From Leeia oryzae DSM 17879 (GTDB lineage Bacteria > Pseudomonadota > Gammaproteobacteria > Burkholderiales > Leeiaceae), in NCBI RefSeq assembly GCF_000376945.1, contig NZ_AQXU01000023.1, positions 186,001-250,000 of the forward strand: 64,000 bases of DNA, given 5' to 3'. Shown here one piece after another: positions 10,756-19,536 of the stretch. The translations under genes were made by a program, and so were the position numbers. Each line of letters opens with the position of its first letter. Within the stretch, counting starts at the first letter, position 1. The notes under the pieces are model-generated. The model saw nothing but the letters and a program-made list of their open reading frames with translations. It made no database searches and was not told where the DNA came from.

Positions 10756-10784
10756 AAAAAATGGTGCCATCGGCACCATTTTTT
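10756..10784. terminator. Bidirectional intrinsic terminator
   Basis: Arms AAAAAATGGTGCC and GGCACCATTTTTT (13 bp each) around a 3-nt loop lie between two convergent genes. There is a T-run on both strands, so it can serve cytochrome b561 and the minus-strand hypothetical gene. Confidence 0.9.
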
Positions 10785-10802
10785 ACTATACATCTGCGGG
10801 AG

Positions 10803-11171
10803 TTAATCCTGCAGCAATCCCCAGGCAAATTCCTCGCCCCGGCCGGTGGCCAGGCCAATCATCAGAGTCAGGATCAGTTGCGGCATGTCTTTGATCCATA
10901 GTTGCAGTTCGCCCATGTGGGCAACAGCGGCGCTGTCTTCTGGTGCTTCGCCCAGTTGTTCCAGCTGCTGGTGCAAAAAGTCGATGTCACGTAGCGGCAA
11001 CTCTTGATAGTGCTTGAGAATGGCTTCAAAGATCACGATACGGTAGGCATTTGGCAACAAGGTGTCATCCAGTTTGGCGGATGCACGAATGATTTCACCA
11101 ATCAGGCTGGCTTTTACCGAGATTTCGGGTTGTGCTTTTTTGTTGGTCTTTTTTTGCCGGAAAATTGCCAT
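10803..11171 (-). CDS. Conserved hypothetical protein, 122 aa
   Basis: A soluble, acidic protein of 122 residues with a lysine-rich N-terminus (RQKKTNKKAQ) followed by mostly helical sequence. No signal peptide, convincing membrane helix or catalytic motif is visible. It has its own ATG and shares a bidirectional terminator with the convergent cytochrome gene, so it is probably a real monocistronic gene. Function not recognised. Confidence 0.6.
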   Translation of the reverse strand: MAIFRQKKTNKKAQPEISVKASLIGEIIRASAKLDDTLLPNAYRIVIFEAILKHYQELPLRDIDFLHQQLEQLGEAPEDSAAVAHMGELQLWIKDMPQLILTLMIGLATGRGEEFAWGLLQD

Positions 11172-11320
11172 GTGAGGGTTTGCTCCAATTATAAAATGCA
11201 GTCAATACATGCCCTTAAGTCATGACCATGGGCATGGAGGTAGGCTGCCATTGTCTCATATCCTGGGCTGTTCGCTCTAATAGATCGTACAGGCTTACGC
11301 TGCGCAGACTGTAAATCTAT

Positions 11321-12130
11321 TTAATCCGCCTGACTGCGGCGTAGCGCCGACGGTGAAAAACCAAAGCGCTGCCGGAAGCGATCCGAGAAGTGCGAGGAAG
11401 AGTCATAACCCACTTCTTGTGCAATACGGGTAACGGGAATCGTGGTGGATTGCAGCAACTGGATGGCGCAAGACATGCGAACATCCAACAGCAAGTCGCT
11501 AAAACGGGTATGTTCTGCGGCCAGTTTGCGGCGCAGGGTAGCTTCGCTCATCGCCAGCGTCTCGGCCACATCTGGTGCTGCCCAGTTGTGTGCAGGTTGC
11601 TGGCTGATCATGTTGCGTACCCGGTGAGAGGTACTGGCAATCTCTTTCATGCTGAAGAGCCCTCCGGCATCCATCAACCAGAGTAACACCTCGTTCATGT
11701 GGTGTTGGGCAATGGATACAGGCACCGCATCATCACAGATGGCTTGCACGGCCCTCTCGCAGGCAGCATGAAACCCATCAGGGATGGCGGCCATTGGCAA
11801 TGCCTGATGGATAGGCTGTACAGTCGTTGCCGAATGTTGTCGCACAAAATTTTTTAGTAGCGCGTCATCCCACACCAGCCAGTAGGCTTCATATTGCCCA
11901 CCCTCTGGCCCCCGGTTGGTAATATCCAGCGTCTGCCCACCCGCTATAGCCACTGCGCCACCAGTATGGATAACAAATTCTCCACCAGGCCAACGGACAG
12001 TTTTCTCCCCTTTGGCGACCAGAATCAATACCGGATGACTAATATACAACCGGGTAAGCTCCAGCGGCTGGTATTGGGTAATTCTGGCGGTTATCCCTAC
12101 TTCGTCACGCTTTACGATGCCAGGTTGCAT
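11321..12130 (-). CDS. AraC-family transcriptional regulator
   Basis: A 269-residue regulator. The N-terminal half (about 1-150) is a cupin-like sensing domain. The C-terminal 100 residues carry the double helix-turn-helix: first helix pair in PDVAETLAMSEATLRRKLAAE, second ending in IAQEVGYDSSSHFSDRFRQRF, the AraC family signature, then GFSPSALR. Ligand and targets are unknown. It is divergent from nothing close and is followed by a non-coding stretch containing a 7-bp inverted repeat (CATGCCC/GGGCATG, 11208-11236). Confidence 0.88.
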   Translation of the reverse strand: MQPGIVKRDEVGITARITQYQPLELTRLYISHPVLILVAKGEKTVRWPGGEFVIHTGGAVAIAGGQTLDITNRGPEGGQYEAYWLVWDDALLKNFVRQHSATTVQPIHQALPMAAIPDGFHAACERAVQAICDDAVPVSIAQHHMNEVLLWLMDAGGLFSMKEIASTSHRVRNMISQQPAHNWAAPDVAETLAMSEATLRRKLAAEHTRFSDLLLDVRMSCAIQLLQSTTIPVTRIAQEVGYDSSSHFSDRFRQRFGFSPSALRRSQAD

Positions 12131-12170
12131 ATACTAAAGTCTTTAAAAATCATATGAATACGAAATTACA

Positions 12171-12209
12171 TTCATGCAGTACATCATGTTTTGCTGTGTA
12201 CTGCATGAA
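12171..12209. terminator. 13-bp perfect hairpin downstream of PEBP gene
   Basis: Arms TTCATGCAGTACA (12171-12183) and TGTACTGCATGAA (12197-12209) with a 13-nt loop lie between the AraC start and the PEBP stop, both on the minus strand. On that strand the hairpin follows the PEBP gene and precedes the araC-type promoter, so it may be a terminator with a weak T-tract or an operator. Confidence 0.5.
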
Positions 12210-12219
12210 TATAATTTTA

Positions 12220-12774
12220 TTAGCGGCTACCGTATGCCGTCAGGCTGGCGGCGCCAATTTCCGTCATGTGCGTCATGAATCCGACCAGTGCGGGGGTTGC
12301 ATTAGCGGGGAGATCCAGTTTTTCTACTTTTAGTGCGTGCACGGTAAAGACATAACGGTGTTTTTCACCTGCGGGCGGGCACGCCCCCAAAAAGCCTGGC
12401 ATGCTGGCATCGTTGTTAATGGGCATTGCACTTGCCGGCAATCTGGACACATCGCTACCTGCACCGGCTGGCAGACTGTTCGTCGTTGCAGGCAAGTTGG
12501 CCACCACCCAATGCCACCAGCCCGAGCCGGTCGGGGCATCCGGGTCGTAAACGGTCAGTACAAAACTCTTTGTATCTGCCGGGGCATGCTGCCAGCTCAG
12601 TTGTGGCGATACATTGCCACCAGAACAACCAAACACATTGGCAAACTGTTGCTGCCCTAACACCCCGCCATCTTGCACATCCGTGCTGGACAGCGTAAAC
12701 GTATCTGCCAGCACTATCAACGGCATAGCCGTAGCCATCACGGCTGCTGCTACCCAAACCTTGCATTTCATCAT
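12220..12774 (-). CDS. PEBP/YbhB-like phosphatidylethanolamine-binding family protein, exported
   Basis: A 184-residue protein of the YbhB/YbcL (RKIP-like) family. The ligand-pocket motif DPDAPTGSGWWHWVV and the second motif GEKHRYVFTVHAL are both present. The N-terminus MMKCKVWVAAAVMATAMPLI ending in VLADTF is a signal peptide, so the protein is periplasmic. The ATG at 12774 is chosen because TTGGAG lies 7 bp upstream; the in-frame ATG at 12780 would leave no room for the ribosome site. The physiological ligand is unknown for bacterial members. Confidence 0.85.
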   Translation of the reverse strand: MMKCKVWVAAAVMATAMPLIVLADTFTLSSTDVQDGGVLGQQQFANVFGCSGGNVSPQLSWQHAPADTKSFVLTVYDPDAPTGSGWWHWVVANLPATTNSLPAGAGSDVSRLPASAMPINNDASMPGFLGACPPAGEKHRYVFTVHALKVEKLDLPANATPALVGFMTHMTEIGAASLTAYGSR

Positions 12775-12954
12775 GATCATTCTCCAACAAATTGTCCGGA
12801 TTGACATGACTATTTTCCGCATGAAAACATAGGTAAACCATCTGGATACGATCAACAATTATCGGAATTCGATCAATGCATGGTGTATCAGCCTCAAGCG
12901 CTCGGCTAGCACCCGTGGTCTAAGATGAATAGATGAACCCGTCAGGAGAGTGCC

Positions 12955-13194
12955 ATGACCCCTTTGCTTCAGATACTTGCGCTGATGCGCCAAGGCAATT
13001 GGAATGAGGCGCACAATCTTGTGCAGCTGGATGATTCTGCATTAGCCGCCTGGCTGCACGCGCTGCTGCACATACAAGAAGGGGATCTTGAAGATGCAGA
13101 ATACTGGTACGAGAAATCGGGGCGTCACTTTCACACCAGAGGCAGCCTTGACGATGAAATGGATGCGCTGGAAGATATGCTGCGCAAGCAATAG
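12955..13194 (+). CDS. Small conserved hypothetical protein, 79 aa
   Basis: A 79-residue acidic, helix-rich protein preceded by a good ribosome site (CAGGAGAG). The pattern of alanine, leucine and aromatic residues (GDLEDAEYWYEKSGRHF) looks like a single TPR-type helical hairpin. No signal peptide. It is followed about 100 bp later by another small gene on the same strand. Function unknown. Confidence 0.6.
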   Translation: MTPLLQILALMRQGNWNEAHNLVQLDDSALAAWLHALLHIQEGDLEDAEYWYEKSGRHFHTRGSLDDEMDALEDMLRKQ

Positions 13195-13300
13195 CCAGCT
13201 TGGTTGGCTTTGGCGCCAGCAGCCATTACAATGTCATTTTGCATGTTGGTTCAATGACCGATGTGCAGCACCTCTGTCATTTCACCCTTGTGGAGCTATC

Positions 13301-13897
13301 GTGACAACCGCCCCGCCATTCTTTTTGCAGGACTATCAGTTTTCAGAACGGCATGACTCCGAGCCAATGGCTTTCACGGCAGACGCCATCCTTGCCAAGG
13401 TAGAAACCTTTGACATGCGGTCAGACTGGGTAACGGATCTGTTGCTGACGGTGCGAGAGTGGCCAACTCGCTTGCAAGGCCTGTTCAGCAACAAGAGCCC
13501 TCAGGCAAAAGCAGCCTTTGGCCTGCATACATTCACATTGCTGCAGCGTTCTAGCAATGAATTATCCCTGGGGTTGGTCGGGAAGTTCTGGCGCCCGGAT
13601 ATGGGTCTGGTGGCCATTCCTGATGTAGCAGCTTTCAAAGCGTTCAACGATCATTCTGCCGCGAAACTGGTCTTGCGGTTTCAAGTAACAGAGAGGCCAG
13701 GCAACACCTGCATACTGCGAACCGAAACATTCATCTATTGCCCTACCCCAAGGACCAAACGCTTGTTTTTACCTTACTGGATTGCCATTCGAGCAGCCAG
13801 TGGCTGGATACGCAAACGCACGCTAAAGCTGATTCACCAGCAATTGGCAAAGGACGCGGCAGAAGCCCGGCCGCCTAGTGATTCTCAAGGTAAATGA
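13301..13897 (+). CDS. Conserved hypothetical protein, 198 aa
   Basis: The frame is open from 13088, but I start it at GTG 13301 because GGAG stands 5 bp before it and the upstream part overlaps the previous gene. The protein has the pattern LGLVGKFWRP, AKLVLRFQV, TETFIYC and YWIAIRAASGWIRK, shared by a widespread family of uncharacterised bacterial proteins that I recognise by pattern but cannot name with certainty (SRPBCC- or DUF2867-like). It is soluble with no catalytic motif visible. The gene ends at a strong terminator. Confidence 0.65.
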   Translation: MTTAPPFFLQDYQFSERHDSEPMAFTADAILAKVETFDMRSDWVTDLLLTVREWPTRLQGLFSNKSPQAKAAFGLHTFTLLQRSSNELSLGLVGKFWRPDMGLVAIPDVAAFKAFNDHSAAKLVLRFQVTERPGNTCILRTETFIYCPTPRTKRLFLPYWIAIRAASGWIRKRTLKLIHQQLAKDAAEARPPSDSQGK

Positions 13898-13917
13898 CTT
13901 TCCGTCAGATAGAATAC

Positions 13918-13947
13918 AAAAGGGCTGCCAGATTTGGCAGCCCTTTT
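13918..13947. terminator. Bidirectional intrinsic terminator
   Basis: Arms AAAAGGGCTGCCA (13918-13930) and TGGCAGCCCTTTT (13935-13947) with a 4-nt loop lie between the convergent hypothetical gene and orn. T-runs are present on both strands. Confidence 0.9.
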
Positions 13948-13979
13948 GAAAATGCCTTACAAGATAAATAGTACCCGGA

Positions 13980-14525
13980 TCAGAGCTTGATGAAATGTTC
14001 ACGGTAGTATTTTAGCTCGTCGATAGACTCGTATATGTCGGCCAGAGCTTCGTGCTTGCCGTGTTTTTTCAGGCCTTTGGCGACTTCTGGTTTCCAGCGT
14101 TTGGCCAGTTCTTTCAGGGTGCTCACATCCAGGTTACGGTAGTGGAACCATGCTTCCAGCGTTGGCATCCAGCGGGCCATAAAGCGGCGGTCCTGGCAGA
14201 TGGAGTTGCCGCACATGGGGGATGCGCCCTTGGGCGAGTATTCGGCCAGGAATTCCAACATGCGTTTTTCGACTTCGGCCTCATTCAGCACGGAGTCTTT
14301 GACTTTCTGGATCAGTCCAGAGCGGCCATGGGTACTTTTGTTCCAGTCGTCCATGCCATCGAGCACGCTATCTGGCTGGTGAACCACCAAAACCGGGCTT
14401 TCCGCCACGGTGTTGAGTTCGCCATCGGTAATGACGACCGCAATTTCAATAATGCGGTCAGTTTCCGGAACCAGTCCAGTCATTTCCATGTCTAGCCAGA
14501 TCAGGTGGTTTGCGTCTTGTGCCAT
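13980..14525 (-). CDS. orn: Oligoribonuclease
   Basis: A 181-residue 3'-5' exoribonuclease of the DEDDh family that degrades 2-5-nt RNA and linear pGpG from c-di-GMP turnover. The first exonuclease motif is [11 protein letters not shown] (DxE) near residue 8-18, and the C-terminal part has the conserved [18 protein letters not shown] with the HxxxD acid pair. Full length and start match the family ([17 protein letters not shown]). It is transcribed away from the M48 protease gene. In a bacterium with a possible c-di-GMP-sensing CheA, its pGpG role may be relevant, but this is inference. Confidence 0.96.
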   Translation of the reverse strand: MAQDANHLIWLDMEMTGLVPETDRIIEIAVVITDGELNTVAESPVLVVHQPDSVLDGMDDWNKSTHGRSGLIQKVKDSVLNEAEVEKRMLEFLAEYSPKGASPMCGNSICQDRRFMARWMPTLEAWFHYRNLDVSTLKELAKRWKPEVAKGLKKHGKHEALADIYESIDELKYYREHFIKL

Positions 14526-14660
14526 ATTTCATTTTCTCTATATAAAACATCATCTGCTGCCATTTTAGCCTACCCTGCCCGCTTTGGCTGAAAATCCGCA
14601 GTTTTCGCCACAGCTGTGGGATAATTGCCTCAATAAGTAACTTTTGAGAATGTTTGCTTC

Positions 14661-15917
14661 ATGTCCGGATTGACCTTGTTTTCTTATGTGTTTATCGCCT
14701 TGGTTCTGTTTGCTGCCGGTTTGCAGCACTGGCTGGCTAACCGCCAGTTAAAACATATCGCGGCACACCGTGCCGAAGTACCTGCTGCATTTGCCAAAGA
14801 CATTTCTCTGGCCGACCACCAAAAGGCGGCAGACTACAGCACCGCCCGCGTGACGTTCAGCCGTTGGCCCCTGCTGGTGGATATTGCCTGGACCTTGGGC
14901 CTGACTCTGGGTGGCCTGCTGTCTTGGCTGCATCAATTGACATCCAGCTGGACAAACAGCGCGGTCTGGCACCCGGTGGCGACTATTGTTCTGGTGATGG
15001 TGATCCAGGGCATGATCGGTTTACCTGCCAGCCTCTGGAAAACCTTCCATATTGAAGAAAAATTCGGGTTTAACCGGCTGACCCTCAAGCTGTTTTTTCT
15101 GGATGGGCTCAAAGGTCTGGTGATTGGCGGCCTGATTGGCGTGCCGTTTCTGGCCGGCGCCATCTGGTTGCTGAAAACCATGGGCGAGTTCTGGTGGGCA
15201 TACGTATGGGCCATGTGGCTGGTGTTTAACCTGCTGATGCTGGCCATTTACCCTACCTTTATTGCTCCGCTGTTCAACAAGTTTGTGCCGTTGGCGGATG
15301 AATCCCTGAAAGCCCGCATTGACGGCCTGCTACACCGTTGCGGCTTTGAGAGTTCTGGCGTGTTTGTCATGGATGGCTCCAAGCGCAGCAGCCATGGCAA
15401 CGCCTATTTCACCGGCTTTGGCCGCAACAAGCGGATCGTGTTCTTCGATACCCTGATCGAACGTCTGACCCCAGAGGAAATCGAAGCGGTGCTAGCCCAT
15501 GAGCTGGGACACTTCAAGCACAAGCATATTGTCAAACGCATGGTCTGGATGTTCTCTACCGCCCTTGTGGCGCTGGCCGTGGCCGGGTGGGCGGTGACAC
15601 AGCCCTGGTTCTATCAGGGACTGGGGTTTGCCCAGCCGGATAGTGCCATTGGCCTGTTCCTGTTCTTTATTGTTGCGCCGCTGGTATTGTTGCCCTTGGC
15701 GCCACTCTCAAGCTACTACTCCCGCAAGCACGAGTTCGAGGCCGATGCCTTTGCTGCGGCCCACGCCAACGCGGAGGACCTGATCAGCGGTCTGGTCAAG
15801 CTGTATCGTGATAACGCCAATACGCTGACTCCGGACCCGCTGCATTCGGCGTTTTATGACTCTCACCCGCCTGCCGCACTGCGTATTGCAGCCCTGCAAC
15901 GCGCCAAATCTGCCTAA
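14661..15917 (+). CDS. M48-family membrane metallopeptidase (Ste24/CAAX protease-like)
   Basis: A 418-residue integral membrane zinc protease. Zinc motif HELGHFKHKH lies near residue 280 and the third ligand in KHEFEADAFAA near 358. The first 220 residues hold several membrane helices and match the CAAX prenyl protease N-terminal domain, with an additional helix pair after the zinc motif (about 295-350). Bacterial members probably take part in membrane protein quality control. The start follows TTTGAGAATGTTTGCTTC with only a weak ribosome site. The stop is 14 bp before rsgA, suggesting co-transcription. Confidence 0.92.
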   Translation: MSGLTLFSYVFIALVLFAAGLQHWLANRQLKHIAAHRAEVPAAFAKDISLADHQKAADYSTARVTFSRWPLLVDIAWTLGLTLGGLLSWLHQLTSSWTNSAVWHPVATIVLVMVIQGMIGLPASLWKTFHIEEKFGFNRLTLKLFFLDGLKGLVIGGLIGVPFLAGAIWLLKTMGEFWWAYVWAMWLVFNLLMLAIYPTFIAPLFNKFVPLADESLKARIDGLLHRCGFESSGVFVMDGSKRSSHGNAYFTGFGRNKRIVFFDTLIERLTPEEIEAVLAHELGHFKHKHIVKRMVWMFSTALVALAVAGWAVTQPWFYQGLGFAQPDSAIGLFLFFIVAPLVLLPLAPLSSYYSRKHEFEADAFAAAHANAEDLISGLVKLYRDNANTLTPDPLHSAFYDSHPPAALRIAALQRAKSA

Positions 15918-15931
15918 ATACAGGACACTGC

Positions 15932-16828
15932 ATGAGCAAAAAAAGCAAGCCGGGCAAAGACAACTCGAATAACCTCAAAGGCTTGGTGATTCAGAGTTTT
16001 GGCCGGCGCTTCCGGGTAGAAACCCCCAACGGCATTTTAAGTTGCGTGACCCGTGGCAAGAAAACCGATGTGGCATGCGGTGACCATGTCGAAGTGAAAG
16101 AAACCGGGGTAGACGAAGGCGTGATTGAAGCCATCCTCCCGCGTACGTCGCTCCTCTACCGGCAAGACGAATGGCGCAGCAAAACCATTGCCGCCAACGT
16201 GACCCAGATTCTGCTGGTCACGGCCGGCGTGCCTGCGTGCCACGAAGCCATGCTGAACCGCTGCCTGATTGCAGCAGAGGCCAACGGCCTGCCAGTGACG
16301 ATTCTGATCAACAAAACCGACTTGCCAGAGTCACAAGCACTGATCCAGCAGCTACAACCGTTTGCCGACCTGGGTTACCGCATCGTACCGTTGTCTGCCA
16401 AACAGGATGTCAGCCCGATTCGTGAACTGTTGCACGGACATACTTCTGTGCTGGTTGGGCAAAGCGGCATGGGGAAATCCACCCTCGTTAACGCGTTGGT
16501 GCCAGAAGCAGCAGCTCGCACTGGCGAAATCTCCGAAGCGCTGAACTCCGGCAAGCACACCACTACCTTTGCCACGCTCTACCACCTGGACGCAGAGACA
16601 CAGTTGATTGACTCTCCCGGTATGCAGGAGTTTGGTCTGCATCACGTAGAAGCGCGAGATCTTGCCAGCCTGTTTCCTGAATTCCGTCCCCATCTGGGCC
16701 AGTGCCGGTTTCATAATTGCTGGCACAAAGTAGAACCCGGTTGCGCCATTACGGCTGCTGCTGAGCGCGGTGAAATTCGCCCGGGGCGTCTGACGTTTTA
16801 CCGCGACTTGCTGGCAGAACGTAACTGA
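15932..16828 (+). CDS. rsgA: Ribosome small-subunit-dependent GTPase A
   Basis: A 298-residue circularly permuted GTPase that helps late 30S maturation. OB-fold at the N-terminus (about 15-80). GTPase motifs are in permuted order: NKTDLP (G4, near 129), SAK (G5), then GQSGMGKST (G1, near 176) and DSPGMQEFG (G3). The zinc knuckle CRFHNCWHKVEPGC sits near 264-277. It is 14 bp after the M48 protease gene. After the stop there is a 10-bp inverted repeat that may end transcription. Confidence 0.96.
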   Translation: MSKKSKPGKDNSNNLKGLVIQSFGRRFRVETPNGILSCVTRGKKTDVACGDHVEVKETGVDEGVIEAILPRTSLLYRQDEWRSKTIAANVTQILLVTAGVPACHEAMLNRCLIAAEANGLPVTILINKTDLPESQALIQQLQPFADLGYRIVPLSAKQDVSPIRELLHGHTSVLVGQSGMGKSTLVNALVPEAAARTGEISEALNSGKHTTTFATLYHLDAETQLIDSPGMQEFGLHHVEARDLASLFPEFRPHLGQCRFHNCWHKVEPGCAITAAAERGEIRPGRLTFYRDLLAERN

Positions 16829-17263
16829 ATATCCATCCTGACCGGGAATTTCTGTAACTCCCTGTCGTTGCTTTTCTCTTTTTGATAAGTGTTCCCATTA
16901 CCAGTTGGCTAATGGGAACCCAAGCCTCTCTTCCTTCTCCCTTGTTATTTCAACTTGCCTGCCAAGCAGGCTGGTTTGCCACAGGCTTGTGTGCCATCCG
17001 GCAGTCGTGCAGCGGCATATCACACCGGATTTGATCCATGCCGATACATGCATGGCCCCGGAACACCTCTGGGTCGCGTGCAACGCCCCCTCCTGAGATT
17101 ACTTTTGTTTTTTGATAACTGAACTTGTGTACATCAGGATTTATCTTCTGCTACCCACCTGTGTAGAGTTTGTAAAAACAAAACCCGGATACAAAAAGGG
17201 TGATCTGGTGATTCGGATTTACGTGAACAGTAAACAGATTTATCACTACCAAAGAGGGACAAG
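16829..17263. other. Intergenic region upstream of the SDR-permease cluster
   Basis: 435 bp without a gene. It contains a perfect inverted repeat GTTCCCATTA (16891-16900) / TAATGGGAAC (16910-16919) without a T-run. Nearer the SDR gene is an AT-rich segment (17100-17200) suited to a promoter, and AGAGGGAC as its ribosome site. I looked for the conserved parts of the three guanidine riboswitch classes because of the guanidino-acid hydrolase downstream and did not recognise them. Confidence 0.45.
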
Positions 17264-18004
17264 ATGAGTTCAACCCAACCACAAACCGTTTTTGTGACCG
17301 GTGCAGGTAGCGGCCTTGGCTATGCAATCGCCCTTGCTTTTGGTCAAGCCGGTGCTTGTGTCTATGCCAATGATTTGCCAAGTCAGCCTGGTTTGCTGCA
17401 ACTGCAAGCCGAGATTGAAAAAGCCGGCGGCAAATGCATTCTGAAACCGGGCGACGTGTCTGATTCTGCCCAGGTTAAATCGCTGTTTGCAGATATCGAC
17501 CAGCTGGACGTAATGGTCAATAACGCCGGTGTTCTGCAAGAAGTACCCATTGTAGAGATGTCTGATGCCGCCTGGGACCGGATGATCCGGGTACATCTGT
17601 ACGGTACCTTCCATTTCTGCCGCGAAGCCGCCCGTTTGATGATGACCCAGAAAAGCGGCTGCATCATCAATATTGCTTCAGACCTTGGGCAACTGGGTTG
17701 CGAAAACCTGGTGCATTACAGCGCCGCCAAAGGCGGCATTATCTCGCTGACCAAAAGCCTGGCGCGTGAATTGAGCCCTTATGGGGTACGGGTCAATGCC
17801 GTGGCCCCGGGGGCGATTCATACCCCGATGGTCGCTGCACTGGGCGAAGAATATGTGGTGAGTGAATCTGCCAAATACCCGATGAAACGTCTGGGCCAGC
17901 CCGATGAAATTGCTTCTGTCGTCCGCTTTTTGGCCTCTGACCAGAGTTCTTTCATGACCGGGCAAACGCTGGGGGTGAATGGCGGAGGTGTCATGAACAG
18001 TTAA
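17264..18004 (+). CDS. SDR-family NAD(P)-dependent dehydrogenase
   Basis: A 246-residue classical short-chain dehydrogenase/reductase. Cofactor motif TGAGSGLG near residues 11-18, NNAGV near 88, catalytic serine in NIASDLGQLG and the YSAAK catalytic pair near 153-157, then NAVAPGAIHTPM. The C-terminus (GQTLGVNGGGVMN) fits family tetramers. It heads a plus-strand group with an APC permease, a NodB-fold hydrolase, an epimerase and a ureohydrolase. The oxidised alcohol is unknown. Ribosome site AGAGGGAC precedes the ATG. Confidence 0.9.
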   Translation: MSSTQPQTVFVTGAGSGLGYAIALAFGQAGACVYANDLPSQPGLLQLQAEIEKAGGKCILKPGDVSDSAQVKSLFADIDQLDVMVNNAGVLQEVPIVEMSDAAWDRMIRVHLYGTFHFCREAARLMMTQKSGCIINIASDLGQLGCENLVHYSAAKGGIISLTKSLARELSPYGVRVNAVAPGAIHTPMVAALGEEYVVSESAKYPMKRLGQPDEIASVVRFLASDQSSFMTGQTLGVNGGGVMNS

Positions 18005-18064
18005 GCAGTATCAAAAGTAGGTTCATACGGAGTCATACGTAATACACAATAAAGAGGAGACGTC

Positions 18065-19465
18065 ATGAAACTGTTGGAATTATTCGGTTATGACCGCCAT
18101 GGAGAAATCCAGGAGGTGCATACCACGCTGAACAAAGGCAAGTTGACCACCAAGGAAGTCACGCTGGCTGCGCTGGGCTTTAATGCACCGGCCTGGGTAG
18201 CGGCTTCGTCCATGTCCATTTTGTACTCGATTGTTGGTCATGCAGCGCCCTTGGCCATTCTGATTGCCTATTTCTTCCCGATGCTGGTACTGGCGTTTTG
18301 TCTGATTCGCCTTACCCGCCATGCGCCATCGGCCGCAGGCATTTTTACCTTTACAGAGAAGTTTCTGCATTCACGCATCGGCACGGTGCTGGGCTGGACC
18401 TACACGCTGGCCTGTGCGGCCGTGGCCCCAATGACCGCTGTCATTGGTGCCCAGTACATGCAAGCGTTGTTCCCGGGGCTGGCTGGTGACATCAACGCCA
18501 GAATTCTCGGCACGCTGATGTTGGTAGTGTTCTTTGTCATCTCTTGCCGCGGTATCGAAATCACCGCCAAGATCGCCGGCGTGTTCCTGACCTTCGAAAT
18601 TCTGGTGGTGGCAGGTCTTGGCATCATGGGGATTGTGCATCCGCACGTCACCGACTTGTCGCTTGGCGATATGTACTCGCTATCCAAGGCCGGGGGCATG
18701 AGCGTGGTCGGGCCTGGCGTGCTGTTCGGGGTATGGATGCTGGCCAACTTTGACTCTGCCATCAACTATATTGAAGAAGCACGGATGCCGGTACGTACCG
18801 TACAGCGCTCCATGTTGTTGGTGTTGACGTCTGCTTTCGTCATCTACAGCCTGGCCGCCATTGGCTGGCAATATGCCGTGCCAGTGAAAACACTGGCCGC
18901 CATTGTCGAAGGTGGTGACGGAGGCCCGATTGCAGCCATTGCCAAAGTGTATTTGCCAGCCTCGCTGGCCTGGGTGGCCATTTTTGTGGTGATCACTTCG
19001 GCGGCTGCCGGTTTGCAGATTTCCATGAACTCCGGCGCACGCACGCTATACCGCATGAGCCAGGAAAAACACCTGCCAGCCCTGTTTGGCAAGGTGAATG
19101 AGCGCAAAGTGCCGTGGGTGGCTGCACTGGCCATGACCATCGTGGGTGTAGTGCTGGTGTGGTACAAGCCGCTGGCCAAAATCATGTGGTACTACGATGT
19201 GGTCACCATCACGCTGGTACTGTCATACATTGCAGCCTTGGCCGCGTTTGTTCGCCTGGCGTGGCAGATTCATCGCCCTGCCGTGTCGCTGAGCGTATCG
19301 GTACCTGCAGTTCTGGCCATGGGTGTGCTTGGCTATATTGCCTACACGGCAGGTGCTGTACCGGTAGACCCTAGTGACCTCTACAACGCCTGGTATATCG
19401 GCATTGCAGTGGTGGTTTCCGGCTTTGCCATCTCCATGACTGGCAAGCAACACGCAAAGACTTGA
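18065..19465 (+). CDS. APC-superfamily amino-acid permease
   Basis: A 466-residue transporter with about 12 hydrophobic segments. The start KEVTLAALGFNAPAWVAAS is the unwound first helix of APC transporters, and FTFTEKFLHSRIGTVLGWTY follows as in that family. It probably imports an amino acid, amine or related nitrogen compound for the surrounding catabolic enzymes. Ribosome site AAAGAGGAG precedes the ATG, 60 bp after the SDR gene. Substrate cannot be read from the sequence. Confidence 0.9.
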   Translation: MKLLELFGYDRHGEIQEVHTTLNKGKLTTKEVTLAALGFNAPAWVAASSMSILYSIVGHAAPLAILIAYFFPMLVLAFCLIRLTRHAPSAAGIFTFTEKFLHSRIGTVLGWTYTLACAAVAPMTAVIGAQYMQALFPGLAGDINARILGTLMLVVFFVISCRGIEITAKIAGVFLTFEILVVAGLGIMGIVHPHVTDLSLGDMYSLSKAGGMSVVGPGVLFGVWMLANFDSAINYIEEARMPVRTVQRSMLLVLTSAFVIYSLAAIGWQYAVPVKTLAAIVEGGDGGPIAAIAKVYLPASLAWVAIFVVITSAAAGLQISMNSGARTLYRMSQEKHLPALFGKVNERKVPWVAALAMTIVGVVLVWYKPLAKIMWYYDVVTITLVLSYIAALAAFVRLAWQIHRPAVSLSVSVPAVLAMGVLGYIAYTAGAVPVDPSDLYNAWYIGIAVVVSGFAISMTGKQHAKT

Positions 19466-19536
19466 GGCATTAGCCCGGGCGGGTGATTTGCTTGCCCGGG
19501 TGATGCCTTGCCAATCCACCGACAGTACAGGATGCC

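Noticed and set aside
16829-17263. Possible guanidine riboswitch before the guanidino-hydrolase cluster
   Set aside because: The conserved segments of the known guanidine-I, -II and -III classes were not recognised; only an unrelated 10-bp hairpin is present.
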